DNA of 37,839 nt, from assembly GCA_018713905.1 (NCBI GenBank), contig DVOC01000067.1, forward strand, positions 1-37,839, read 5' to 3'. Below, piece by piece: positions 7,386-14,982 of the stretch. The first letter of the stretch is position 1; each line of letters starts with the position of its first letter. The translations under genes were made by a program, and so were the position numbers. The DNA is from Candidatus Fimimonas merdipullorum. GTDB taxonomy: Bacteria > Bacillota > Clostridia > Christensenellales > CAG-314. The notes under the pieces were generated by a model that worked only from the letters and a program-made list of their open reading frames with translations, was not told where the DNA came from and made no database searches.

Positions 7386-9169
7386 AGCAATTTGCCGAGG
7401 ACGTGGTGGAAAGCGTCCGCGCCGATTTTGCCCAAAGGCAGTTGCAGCGCCGTCCGTATGAATTGACTTGGCAGCTCAACATGAATTTTCTTATGGGCAA
7501 CCAGTATTGTCGGATAACGCCGCGCGGCAGCATAGAACAGGAGGAAAAATTTTATTTCTGGCAGGAAAAGCAGGTGTACAACCACGTTGCTCCCATTGTG
7601 GAAACTCGCCTGTCCCGTCTCAACCACGTGCGTCCCCGCCCCATAGCGCGCCCCTTTTCCAACAGCGACGCCGACGTAAACTCCGCTTTGGTATCCACCA
7701 AAATTCTGGACAGCGCGCGGGAAAAGGTGCATTTAGACGAGCTTATCACCCGCGCCACGCTGTGGAGCGAGGTGTGCGGCACGGCATTTTACAAAATCGC
7801 ATGGGAAGACGACGTGCAGGACGTGGCGTTGAGCGTGTGCTCCCCCTTTGAAATTTACCCCGATTCCAACGTGTCGCAGGGGCTGGAGGAGTGCCGTTCC
7901 CTCATTCACGCCAAGGTGCTGCCGCAAAAGGAAGCGGAAGACAAATGGGGCGTAAAGCTTAAAGGAGAGGAAATAAAGGTCTTTGCCCTGTCCTCTGCAA
8001 CGGGCGTAGGGGGCTTGGGGTACAATTCCGTAGTGCCATCCGTGACGCAGGAAAGCAAAAAGGATCAGGTGCTGGTGCTGGAAAGGTACACCCTGCCCGA
8101 CGCCGACAACCCCAACGGCAGGCTGGAAATAGTGGCGGGGGACGCGCTGCTTTATTGCGGCGAGCTGCCCTATATGCTGGGAGAGGATGGACGGCGGGTG
8201 TTCCCCTTCGTGCGGCAGATATCCGCCGAGCAGGCGGGCTGCTTTTGGGGCGCAAGCGTAGTGGAGCGCGTCATTCCCATTCAGCGCGCCTACAACGCCG
8301 TCAAAAACCGCAAGCACGAGTTTATGAACAGGCTGGCAATGGGGGTGCTGACGGTGGAGGACGGTTCGGTGGATACGGAAAACCTCGAAGAAGAGGGGCT
8401 GTCGCCGGGCAAGATACTGGTGTACCGCCAAGGCTCCGTCAAGCCGCAGCTTATGGACAGCGGCGCCGTGCCCGACGACTTTTCCACCGAGGAAGACAGG
8501 CTGTTGCAGGAGTTCGTCACCGTTTCCGGCGTGTCGGAGTTTGCCCGCAACAGCACAACGCCTACGACTGTCACCAGCGGTCTGGCGTTGCAGCTTATAG
8601 CCGAGCAGGACGATATGCGCCTTGCCGGCTCCATAGACAGCGTCAAGCTGTGCATAAAAAAGATAGCCAAATACGTTTTGCGAATGTACAAACAGTTTGT
8701 GTCGGCAAAAAAGCTTATGCGGTTTGCCGACGGGCAGCACGGCGCGGAGATATTTTATTTCAGCGGCAGCGACATAGGCAGCGACGACGTGGTGTTCGAA
8801 ACGGAAAACGAGTTTACCGAAACTCCCACCACACGCAGAACCATGGTGATGGATCTGCTGCACGCCGGCGTGCTCAACGACAAAAACGGCAAGCTGTCGG
8901 AAAGCGCCAAAGCCAAAATACTCACTCTTATGGGCTTTGGTAACTGGGAAAACGCGCAGGACGTAACGCAGCTGCACATAAAGAGAGCGGCAGCGGAAAA
9001 CGTGGACGTGGACAGCGCGGAAATACTGCCTGTGGACGACCACGCGCTGCACGTGGAGGAGCACACCCGATACGTAATATCGGGGCAGGCGGACGGCGAC
9101 GTGAAGTATCGCGACAAGCTGCTGGAACACATACGCCGTCATCAGGAATATATCAAGGGAGATATTTAA
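7382..9169 (+). CDS. Phage portal protein, P22-like
   Basis: This 595-residue protein starts at ATG 7382 behind GGAGGAGAAGAT. A longer in-frame start at 7268 would lie inside the microprotein gene and has no RBS. The N-terminus 'RRPYELTWQLNMNFLMGNQY', the 'VYNHVAPIVETRLSRL' segment and the later long helix of 'VVERVIPIQRAYNAVKNRK' are typical of the P22 gp1-like portal family. The C-terminal 'VTSGLALQLIAEQDDMRL' region fits the helical crown and stem part. The portal forms the dodecameric DNA gate at one vertex, docks TerL during packaging and holds the tail adaptor afterwards. At 595 residues it is shorter than P22 gp1 (725) but not obviously truncated; reading is uninterrupted. It is followed after 3 bp by the scaffold-like gene. 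Confidence 0.9.
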   Translation: MKQFAEDVVESVRADFAQRQLQRRPYELTWQLNMNFLMGNQYCRITPRGSIEQEEKFYFWQEKQVYNHVAPIVETRLSRLNHVRPRPIARPFSNSDADVNSALVSTKILDSAREKVHLDELITRATLWSEVCGTAFYKIAWEDDVQDVALSVCSPFEIYPDSNVSQGLEECRSLIHAKVLPQKEAEDKWGVKLKGEEIKVFALSSATGVGGLGYNSVVPSVTQESKKDQVLVLERYTLPDADNPNGRLEIVAGDALLYCGELPYMLGEDGRRVFPFVRQISAEQAGCFWGASVVERVIPIQRAYNAVKNRKHEFMNRLAMGVLTVEDGSVDTENLEEEGLSPGKILVYRQGSVKPQLMDSGAVPDDFSTEEDRLLQEFVTVSGVSEFARNSTTPTTVTSGLALQLIAEQDDMRLAGSIDSVKLCIKKIAKYVLRMYKQFVSAKKLMRFADGQHGAEIFYFSGSDIGSDDVVFETENEFTETPTTRRTMVMDLLHAGVLNDKNGKLSESAKAKILTLMGFGNWENAQDVTQLHIKRAAAENVDVDSAEILPVDDHALHVEEHTRYVISGQADGDVKYRDKLLEHIRRHQEYIKGDI

Positions 9170-9172
9170 CAC

Positions 9173-9574
9173 ATGGAATACGGAAAATTTTCCTCTTTGG
9201 AGGAACTGCTGAAAGGGTACGACGAATTGGAAAAAAGTTTTACCAAAAAATGTCAGCAGCTTGCGGAACTCAAAAACAGCATATCGGACGGTACAAACGC
9301 GACGGCGTCACCGTCCGACGCGCGGCAGACAGCGACGGCTGGTGCCGATACAGTCCCACAGGGCGGCGAAGACGCCGTCGCCGCTTCGGACGGCAGTGCG
9401 CGCGCGTCACAGGCTGCTTCGTCTTGCGGGCAACAATGCCAACAGGCACTGCGACAGGACGAAGTCAGACCTCCCTCCGTCATGAACGGCGGGGGAAACG
9501 TGTCCATGGCGATGCCTTCCCGCCCTCGGACACTGAAAGAGGCGTCAGAGATGGCAAAAGAATTTTTCAAATAA
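9173..9574 (+). CDS. Putative capsid scaffolding protein
   Basis: This 133-residue protein lies between portal and coat, the usual place of the scaffold. The N-terminus is a charged helix ('SLEELLKGYDELEKSFTKKC', residues 7-26). The middle (about 40-110) is low-complexity Ala/Ser/Asp/Gln. The C-terminus is a short amphipathic helix ending 'LKEASEMAKEFFK', a helix-linker-helix plan seen in many scaffolds, where the C-terminal helix binds coat protein. It is much shorter than P22 gp8. Assignment rests on position and composition, not on a recognised family. Confidence 0.65.
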   Translation: MEYGKFSSLEELLKGYDELEKSFTKKCQQLAELKNSISDGTNATASPSDARQTATAGADTVPQGGEDAVAASDGSARASQAASSCGQQCQQALRQDEVRPPSVMNGGGNVSMAMPSRPRTLKEASEMAKEFFK

Positions 9575-9584
9575 GGAGAAAACT

Positions 9585-10751
9585 ATGGTAACACTTACCA
9601 GTGCGGAAAACGCACTCAAAACACTGTATCTGGGCGTAGTGGCGGATCAGCTCAACACCAACGTCAACCCGCTGCTTGCCCGAATTGCGCAGACCTCCTC
9701 CGACGTGTGGGGCAAGGAGATACGCAAGCTTGCACCCTTCGGCATAAACGGCGGCATAGGCGCGGGCACCGAGGACGGCGAACTGCCGGGCGCGGCGTCC
9801 AATAACTATGCGCAGTTCGTGCTTACCCTCAAAAACCTTTACGGCACGATAGAAATTTCCGACAAGGCGATACGCGCCAGCCAGAACAGCGCGGGAGCGT
9901 TCGTCAACCTGCTGGAAGCGGAAATGGAGGGGCTTATCAAGGCGTCCCGCTTCAACTTCGGCAGAATGCTGTTCGGCGACGGCAGCGGCGTAATTGCCAA
10001 AGCCGCTTCGCAGGCGGGCAACGTCATCACGGTGGATTCCGTCAAAAACGTCATAGAGGGCATGGTGGTGGACGTCGTTTCGGCAACCTCCCAAAGCGTT
10101 ACCGTGTCCGCCCGCCGCATAACGGACGTGGACAGAAGCGCCAAAACCGTCACGCTGTCCGGCGCGTCCATAGCCGCTTCTACCGTGGCGGAGGGGGACT
10201 ATCTTACCGTGCAGGGCAGCTACGGCAACGAGCTTACGGGACTGGGAGCCATTTTCGGTTCTTCGGAAAAGCTGTACGGGCTTACCCGCACCGCCAACAA
10301 GTGGCTGGCTCCCTACAAGGCGACGGCTTCCGCCATTACCGACGTGGTGATACAAAAGGCGATAGACACGCTGGACGAAGTGGCAGGCTCCGCCGCCGAC
10401 TTCATAGTGTGCTCCGCAGGAGTAAAGCGCGCCTATCAGGAATACCTTGTTACCAACCGCAGCAACGTCGACGTGATGAACCTGCAAGGGGGCTACAAAG
10501 CCATTTCCTACAACGGCATACCCATCGTGTCGGACAGATTTGCGCCGGACGGAACTATGTACATACTCAACACCTCCGACTTCCATCTTCATCAGCTGTG
10601 CGACTGGCGCTGGCTGGAAGGGGACGACGGCAGAGTGATAAAGCAGGTCGCCAACAAGCCGGTGTACACCGCAACGCTGGTGAAATACGCCGATATGATT
10701 TGCGACAGACCTATCGGTCAGGCAATGATAAGCGGCATAACGGAAAAATAA
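9585..10751 (+). CDS. Phage major capsid (coat) protein, HK97-fold type
   Basis: This 388-residue protein has a strong RBS (AAGGAGAAAACT). The N-terminal part holds a spine-like helical region and 'YGTIEISDKAIRASQ', the kind of segment seen in coat proteins of the HK97-fold superfamily. An inserted beta-rich region (about 140-215, 'VITVDSVKNVIEGMVVDVVS') resembles insertion domains of such coats. The C-terminal half has 'AADFIVCSAGVKRAYQEYL' and 'KAISYNGIPIVSDRFAPDG', the typical A-domain/P-loop turn of phage coats ('G.PIV.D...P.G..Y.L'). It would assemble as hexamers and pentamers around the scaffold. Reading is uninterrupted and length normal. The fold is inferred from pattern and gene order. 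Confidence 0.9.
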   Translation: MVTLTSAENALKTLYLGVVADQLNTNVNPLLARIAQTSSDVWGKEIRKLAPFGINGGIGAGTEDGELPGAASNNYAQFVLTLKNLYGTIEISDKAIRASQNSAGAFVNLLEAEMEGLIKASRFNFGRMLFGDGSGVIAKAASQAGNVITVDSVKNVIEGMVVDVVSATSQSVTVSARRITDVDRSAKTVTLSGASIAASTVAEGDYLTVQGSYGNELTGLGAIFGSSEKLYGLTRTANKWLAPYKATASAITDVVIQKAIDTLDEVAGSAADFIVCSAGVKRAYQEYLVTNRSNVDVMNLQGGYKAISYNGIPIVSDRFAPDGTMYILNTSDFHLHQLCDWRWLEGDDGRVIKQVANKPVYTATLVKYADMICDRPIGQAMISGITEK

Positions 10752-10758
10752 CTTTTTT

Positions 10759-10790
10759 GCGCAGGGGGAGATTTTCTCCCCCGTTTGCGC
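10759..10790 (+). promoter_or_regulatory. Strong hairpin between the coat gene and the next gene
   Basis: An 8-bp perfect GC-rich stem (GGGGGAGA with TCTCCCCC, 3-nt loop) is extended outward by GCGCA with TGCGC across a GTT bulge. It sits 8 bp past the coat stop and directly against the SD (GGAGG, 10791) of the next gene. There is no U-run after it, so it is better seen as an mRNA 3'-protecting or processing hairpin that may uncouple coat expression from the downstream genes. Confidence 0.55.
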
Positions 10791-10799
10791 GGAGGAAAA

Positions 10800-11033
10800 A
10801 TGTGCCTGATAAGAATAACGGAGGACGTATTCGACGTCTGCGACAGACTTAAAAGCGTTGACGAAAGGTACAAGCTGTTCTACAACGCAAAAAAGCGCCG
10901 CTACGAGGTGTACACGGAAGATAAATTGGCTTTCGTCGTGCCCTTCGACAGCTTGGACGCGCGGACGGTGGAATACGCAAGAATGACGCGGGTGGAACGC
11001 GCGGCGGAAATTTTCCGCGAAACGGAGTGGTAA
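10800..11033 (+). CDS. Small conserved-looking virion-module protein
   Basis: This 77-residue protein starts at ATG 10800 with GGAGG 5 bp upstream. The pattern is 'DRLKSVDERYKLFYNAKKRRYEVY' followed by a beta strand and 'PFDSLDARTVEYARMTRVERA'. I know look-alikes in Firmicutes prophage head modules but no assigned function. There is no export signal or membrane segment. It lies between coat and adaptor genes, so a head-completion or decoration role is possible but unproven. Confidence 0.75.
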   Translation: MCLIRITEDVFDVCDRLKSVDERYKLFYNAKKRRYEVYTEDKLAFVVPFDSLDARTVEYARMTRVERAAEIFRETEW

Positions 11034-11085
11034 CGCCGTAACGGCAAAAGGATTTTCACCGTGCGCTTTGCCGCAAAGGAGAAGT

Positions 11086-11631
11086 ATGAAAATTTATGAA
11101 ATTTTAAGCTTGTGCAACGATATGGCAAAACTGGGATTGCCTGCGGAGTATTTTACGGCAAACAATCAAAGCGCGCTTGCCGACGAAAGGATAAGAGCGA
11201 TGCTCACCTGCTGCGCAACCGTTTCGGAGGAGCTGTACTGCGACTACGCCGCCGCCGTCAAAAAATGCAGGGTGCGGGCGGAAAACGGTTTTATAGACTG
11301 CTCGAAGCTGCGCCTTTGCAGGGTGATAAGCCTTACCGACAGCATGGGAAACGCCGCCAAGTACCGTTACACCGAGGGCGGGCTGATAACGGACGAGGGG
11401 GAGTACACCGTGGTTTATGCAGCGCTGCCCCCAAAGACGGAGTGGGATGGCGAGATAAAGCTTACTCCCCGCATAACTCCCCGCATTTTCGCCTACGGCA
11501 TAATTGCCGAATACTGCTTTATTTCGGGGGACGTAGTGGCGCAGAAGTCGTGGGCGCAGCGTTACTATGACGCTCTGCGCCTTGCCGAGATAAAAACCTC
11601 GTTGCAGACGATGCCCGCGGGGAGGTGGTAA
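11086..11631 (+). CDS. Head-tail adaptor-like protein (podovirus connector)
   Basis: This 181-residue protein starts at ATG 11086 behind AAAGGAGAAGT; the upstream gap 11034-11085 carries GTGCGCTTTGCCGCA, part of the window's recurring intergenic motif. N-terminal helices lead to a beta-rich core ('EGEYTVVYAALPP'). A C-terminal helical hairpin contains 'RIFAYGIIAEYCFISGDVVA' and 'AQRYYDALRLAEI'. That end pattern (helix, small residues, GD, helix, Y..AL..A) is what podovirus adaptors such as T7 gp11-like and P22 gp4-like proteins show; they bind under the portal after packaging. Assignment is by pattern plus position. Confidence 0.7.
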   Translation: MKIYEILSLCNDMAKLGLPAEYFTANNQSALADERIRAMLTCCATVSEELYCDYAAAVKKCRVRAENGFIDCSKLRLCRVISLTDSMGNAAKYRYTEGGLITDEGEYTVVYAALPPKTEWDGEIKLTPRITPRIFAYGIIAEYCFISGDVVAQKSWAQRYYDALRLAEIKTSLQTMPAGRW

Positions 11632-11632
11632 A

Positions 11633-12784
11633 ATGTTTATACCCAAAACGCCCTTTTTTCCTGCAATGAAAAAGACCGTTTTCACTTTGGACGTAGCGGA
11701 AGCGGCGGCGGAGTTTTGCAATATGCGTCCCGCCGAGGGACGTTCGGCAGAGGACTTTGTAGGCGTTGCGGACGCGGCTCCGGCATACGGCGCTTACGAA
11801 ACGGATAACTACGCCCTGATTTGCACGGACAGCGGAATTTACGTCAGGCGGGACGGGGAGGAAAAGATAGAAAGCGACGAGCTGAAAAACCCCTGCTTTT
11901 GCTACTGTAAAAATCAAAACGCGCTGGTGGTGTCGGACGAGCAAGGCATTTTCCTTTACGACGGCGGCTGGAACAGGGTAAGCGAGTACGGCGCGACAAG
12001 CCTCGTGTTTTTCAAGGAAAGGGTGTTCGGCGTCTACGGCGACGGGCTTTACTATTCGGCGCGCGACGACGCTTCCCTTTGGGAGGGAAAAATCAGCCTG
12101 CCGCAAAACGTCACCTGCCTTGCTGCGGGAGAAAAGCTGTACGCTGCGGGCAGCGAGCTGTACGAGATAGACTTTGACGACAACGAGGAAAAGACGCAGA
12201 TAAAGTACGTGCGGGGAGCGTTGCCCACGCCCTATGCCATGGCAATTTGCGGCAAAAAGCTGTTTTTCGTCGCAGGCGAAGGGCTGTATATGCTTTCCGG
12301 CAAAGAGCTGCGGCTTGTTTACCGGCAGGACACTTCCTCTGCGGAGATATGCTTTGTCAATAACCGCTGCTACGCCCGAATGGGGGATAAAATCGTCGAG
12401 GCTGACTGCGACGGCAGGGTGACCTGCCTTTGGCAGGGGGATTTTCGTTGCCTGCAAGGGGGCAAAAGAGTGATTTTCGTCCACGAAAACACCGTCAAGA
12501 CCTTTGGCTCGGGACGGGCGGACGGCTGGTGGAAAAGCCGCGAAATAAATCTCGGCACGCCGCAGTACAAGCTGCTCAAAAACCTGCGCATAGAGGCGAA
12601 GGGCAAAATAGACGTACACCTCGTCACCGACGGCGACAGGCGCATTTTTCACTTTAACGGCGGCGGCAAGGCTGCGGTGGGGGCGAAATTTCGCAGCCTT
12701 TCGGTGGAAATTTTCTTAGGCGACGGCTTAGTGGGCAGCGTCACGCTGGAAGCCGCCCTGCCCAAGGAGGTGTGGTATGGCTGA
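11633..12784 (+). CDS. Beta-propeller tail hub-like protein
   Basis: This 383-residue protein starts 1 bp after the previous stop with the RBS GGGGAGGTGGTAAA. Most of it (about residues 60-330) is short four-strand-like repeats: 'NALVVSDEQGIFLYDGG', 'RVFGVYGDGLYYSA', 'KLYAAGSELYEID', 'KLFFVAGEGLYMLSG', 'NRCYARMGDKIVEAD'. The last 60 residues are a separate beta domain. In P22-like phages the gene after the adaptor (gp10) encodes a beta-propeller tail hub, so both fold and place agree. It has no signal peptide, unlike the propeller-like protein at 283-2088. Fold is inferred from repeat spacing. Confidence 0.7.
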   Translation: MFIPKTPFFPAMKKTVFTLDVAEAAAEFCNMRPAEGRSAEDFVGVADAAPAYGAYETDNYALICTDSGIYVRRDGEEKIESDELKNPCFCYCKNQNALVVSDEQGIFLYDGGWNRVSEYGATSLVFFKERVFGVYGDGLYYSARDDASLWEGKISLPQNVTCLAAGEKLYAAGSELYEIDFDDNEEKTQIKYVRGALPTPYAMAICGKKLFFVAGEGLYMLSGKELRLVYRQDTSSAEICFVNNRCYARMGDKIVEADCDGRVTCLWQGDFRCLQGGKRVIFVHENTVKTFGSGRADGWWKSREINLGTPQYKLLKNLRIEAKGKIDVHLVTDGDRRIFHFNGGGKAAVGAKFRSLSVEIFLGDGLVGSVTLEAALPKEVWYG

Positions 12785-13709
12785 GATAACTCCCGAAAGA
12801 CAGCAGCAGCTGATAGAGGAATACGCTCAACTTAAAGAAAAGATATTGGACGTAGACCACAAATACAGCCTGTCCTACTACGAGCCGGAATTGGAATTCG
12901 AGCCGTCGCTGGGGCTGGAAAAGCTTACCTTCACCCCGCTGACGGAAACGGAGCTGCAACAGCTGGCGCAGCAGGAGGTAAATCCCCGTTATCTGGAAAA
13001 ACAGCGTTCGCTGGACAAAAGCTACGCTACCGCCAAAGCCAACGTGTTGCTTTCCGTGGACAGACAGGCGGAAAAGCACCGCAAAAACCTTGTGAAGCTT
13101 GCCGATCAATATGCGGAAGATTACAAAAAGCGACAGCACGCTCTGGCAAACGGCGGAATGTGGCACTCCTCCGCCGCGGAAAAAGCCTTGAAAAGCATTG
13201 ACGACGCCTACGACGGCGACGTAGAGGAGGAAAACAAACGCTACACCGCCGAATACGAGGCGCTTTACGACAAGCTGGACGCTCTGGAAGACAGCTACGA
13301 GCAGGGCACCGCCTCCATTGCACAGCAGAAACAGCTGGCGATAGCGGCGGAAGTGGCGGCGTTGGAGGAAAAACAGGAGAAAAACCGTATCAGCATAGAA
13401 AAGTACAACAATACGGTGGACGAAAAGGAAATAAAATATCAGGCAAGCTGCCGAAGATACCTTCAATACGCCATTCAGGCGGAATACGAAAGGGCGTTGG
13501 AGGCGGCGAAGCTGCATGCCGAGCTGGGCGAAAGCGGCGTAAAACAGCAGATGCTTTCGGAAAAGCTCAATTGCTGCAAGGCGCATTTCACCGGTTACAG
13601 GCAGTACGAAGCGCAGTTCGTGTTGCAGATAGACACTTTTTTGCAGGCTAATCTGGAAGACTACTACACGGCGCTTACCGATTGGGTAACGCAGATACTT
13701 ATTCCCTAA
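12777..13709 (+). CDS. Coiled-coil protein ending the virion module (needle/plug candidate)
   Basis: This 310-residue protein overlaps the propeller gene by 8 bp and has the RBS AAGGAGGTGTGGT. Residues of about 5-25 and 60-275 are highly charged, Glu/Lys/Gln/Ala-rich helix, strongly coiled-coil-like, e.g. 'QLAIAAEVAALEEKQEKNR'. The last 50 residues ('YEAQFVLQIDTFLQANLEDY' onward) are less charged and may form a small tip or foot. In P22 order the gene after the hub encodes the trimeric coiled-coil needle gp26 that plugs the tail. This protein takes that place, but I see no sequence signature of gp26. It could also be an internal or ejection-type protein. Confidence 0.7.
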   Translation: MAEITPERQQQLIEEYAQLKEKILDVDHKYSLSYYEPELEFEPSLGLEKLTFTPLTETELQQLAQQEVNPRYLEKQRSLDKSYATAKANVLLSVDRQAEKHRKNLVKLADQYAEDYKKRQHALANGGMWHSSAAEKALKSIDDAYDGDVEEENKRYTAEYEALYDKLDALEDSYEQGTASIAQQKQLAIAAEVAALEEKQEKNRISIEKYNNTVDEKEIKYQASCRRYLQYAIQAEYERALEAAKLHAELGESGVKQQMLSEKLNCCKAHFTGYRQYEAQFVLQIDTFLQANLEDYYTALTDWVTQILIP

Positions 13710-13774
13710 TACACTAAAACAAAAGCAACTTCCTCAGCACAAGGGGAAAAGCACCGTTGCCCGCTTTATGCGCC

Positions 13775-13807
13775 CAACGCCTCCGCATTTTTTGCGGGGG
13801 CGTTTTT
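13775..13807 (+). terminator. Terminator closing the virion module
   Basis: A 12-bp stem, AACGCCTCCGCA with TGCGGGGGCGTT (one T-G pair), has a 5-nt T loop and is followed by a U-run. It sits 66 bp after the last virion gene and marks a clean operon end. Confidence 0.9.
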
Positions 13808-14048
13808 TGTACGTAAAAAATACATACGTATGCGATTTTTCGTGACATCTGCGCTCGGATTTACTTCCTCTTTTCGTAAACGCGCCGACGTTTTTTTTCG
13901 ATTTTACGTTGCAGCGGGAAAGCGCACAAATGCCCTTTTGTCGGAAGAAGACGGGCGAACCCGTCCTTGTCGGGCGGAGATACGTCGGCTGATTTTTGCG
14001 GCTTAAAGCTCTCTTTCGGGGGCGCCGCGGCTTATCGCCGCCAAAGGC
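13808..14048. other. Non-coding spacer after the virion module
   Basis: I see no gene here. A perfect palindrome CATACGTATG lies at 13823-13832, close to the terminator. There is no integrase or obvious att-like duplication of a sequence upstream of terL. Confidence 0.4.
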
Positions 14049-14077
14049 TTGCGCAAATGACGTATTTGCTGTATAAT
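14049..14077 (+). promoter_or_regulatory. Promoter for the membrane-protein pair
   Basis: TTGCGC (14049-14054) and TATAAT (14072-14077) are 17 bp apart, about 65 bp upstream of the GTG start at 14142. Confidence 0.75.
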
Positions 14078-14141
14078 ATATAAGCAAAAATATTGCCGCA
14101 CGCGAAACGTTTCGGCGGGAGGCAAAATACGGAGAATAATC

Positions 14142-14969
14142 GTGAGAGATCAAAGCAAATCTGCCGTCGCGTATATTTTCAGAAACTTTCTGCACCTTGC
14201 TCCTTGGGCGCTGGTAAGTGCGGCGCTTATGGGAATGTTCTTTAACGGGAGCAACTACGTTTCGCTGTTTTCGCACTTGCAGGCGGACAACGTAAACGAC
14301 TACAATGCGGCGGGCACGGTGCTGCATTATTTCAGTGTGCTGCGCTTCAGGGACTTCGACTCCTACTGGTGGGGCGCGATAGTCGCCATAGTGGTGCTTG
14401 CCTTTACGCAAAGTCTGCTTATGGTAAAGGTGGAAAGGCACATGCAGATAGGGGAAATGAAAGTGCTTCCGCTGCGCCGCACAATGGCGGTGTTTCCCGC
14501 AATGCTGCTGTTCGTGGTGTGTGTCGCCCTCTTTGTGGAGGGGTGCAACCTTGTGACGGCGGGCATTGCCTATCTGCTGCGCTCTCTGGGAGCGACCGTG
14601 GTGGTGTCGGTAAGCTTTGCGCTGGCGTTTCTGTTCAGAATGCTGTTCATGCTGGTGCTGGGCACGCTTATGGTGGCGTTCCCCATAATGTTCGTGGAGC
14701 ACTACGCGCTTAATCAGGCGTTGTCCTACTCGGTGCGGCTGATGAGCGAAAAGCGCAGGTTTTTGTGGACGATAGCCACCGTGTATCCTCTTTGCGAGGC
14801 GGCGCTTACGGCAATATGCGGCTTCATAGGCGTGCAGGCGGTGACCATCACGCTGTTTTCGGTGATGTACCTGTTCTGCATGCTGCTTATCCCCGCAGTC
14901 ACCTTCCGCATCTACTTTGAATGCGTCGGCGGCGAGCGGCGGGATATCGGGCGCAAAATTTTCGGCTGA
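14142..14969 (+). CDS. Polytopic membrane protein of unknown function
   Basis: This 275-residue protein starts at GTG 14142 behind CGGAGAATAATC. About six hydrophobic segments are visible, near residues 18-35, 78-95, 116-135, 155-185, 205-230 and 237-255. A cytoplasmic-looking stretch contains 'EHYALNQALSYSVRLMSEKR'. No transport or enzyme motif is recognised. The next gene is 13 bp downstream and encodes another membrane protein with a similar 'QSL..G....PKRFW' segment, and the protein at 24249-25466 has a comparable one. These may be distant paralogues acting in envelope homeostasis; that is inference. Confidence 0.8.
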   Translation: MRDQSKSAVAYIFRNFLHLAPWALVSAALMGMFFNGSNYVSLFSHLQADNVNDYNAAGTVLHYFSVLRFRDFDSYWWGAIVAIVVLAFTQSLLMVKVERHMQIGEMKVLPLRRTMAVFPAMLLFVVCVALFVEGCNLVTAGIAYLLRSLGATVVVSVSFALAFLFRMLFMLVLGTLMVAFPIMFVEHYALNQALSYSVRLMSEKRRFLWTIATVYPLCEAALTAICGFIGVQAVTITLFSVMYLFCMLLIPAVTFRIYFECVGGERRDIGRKIFG

Positions 14970-14982
14970 GGGAGGCGCAAAA

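Noticed and set aside
13808-14048. Phage attachment site at the right end of the virion module
   Set aside because: No direct repeat matching a sequence left of terL, no tRNA gene and no integrase were seen; only a short palindrome is present.
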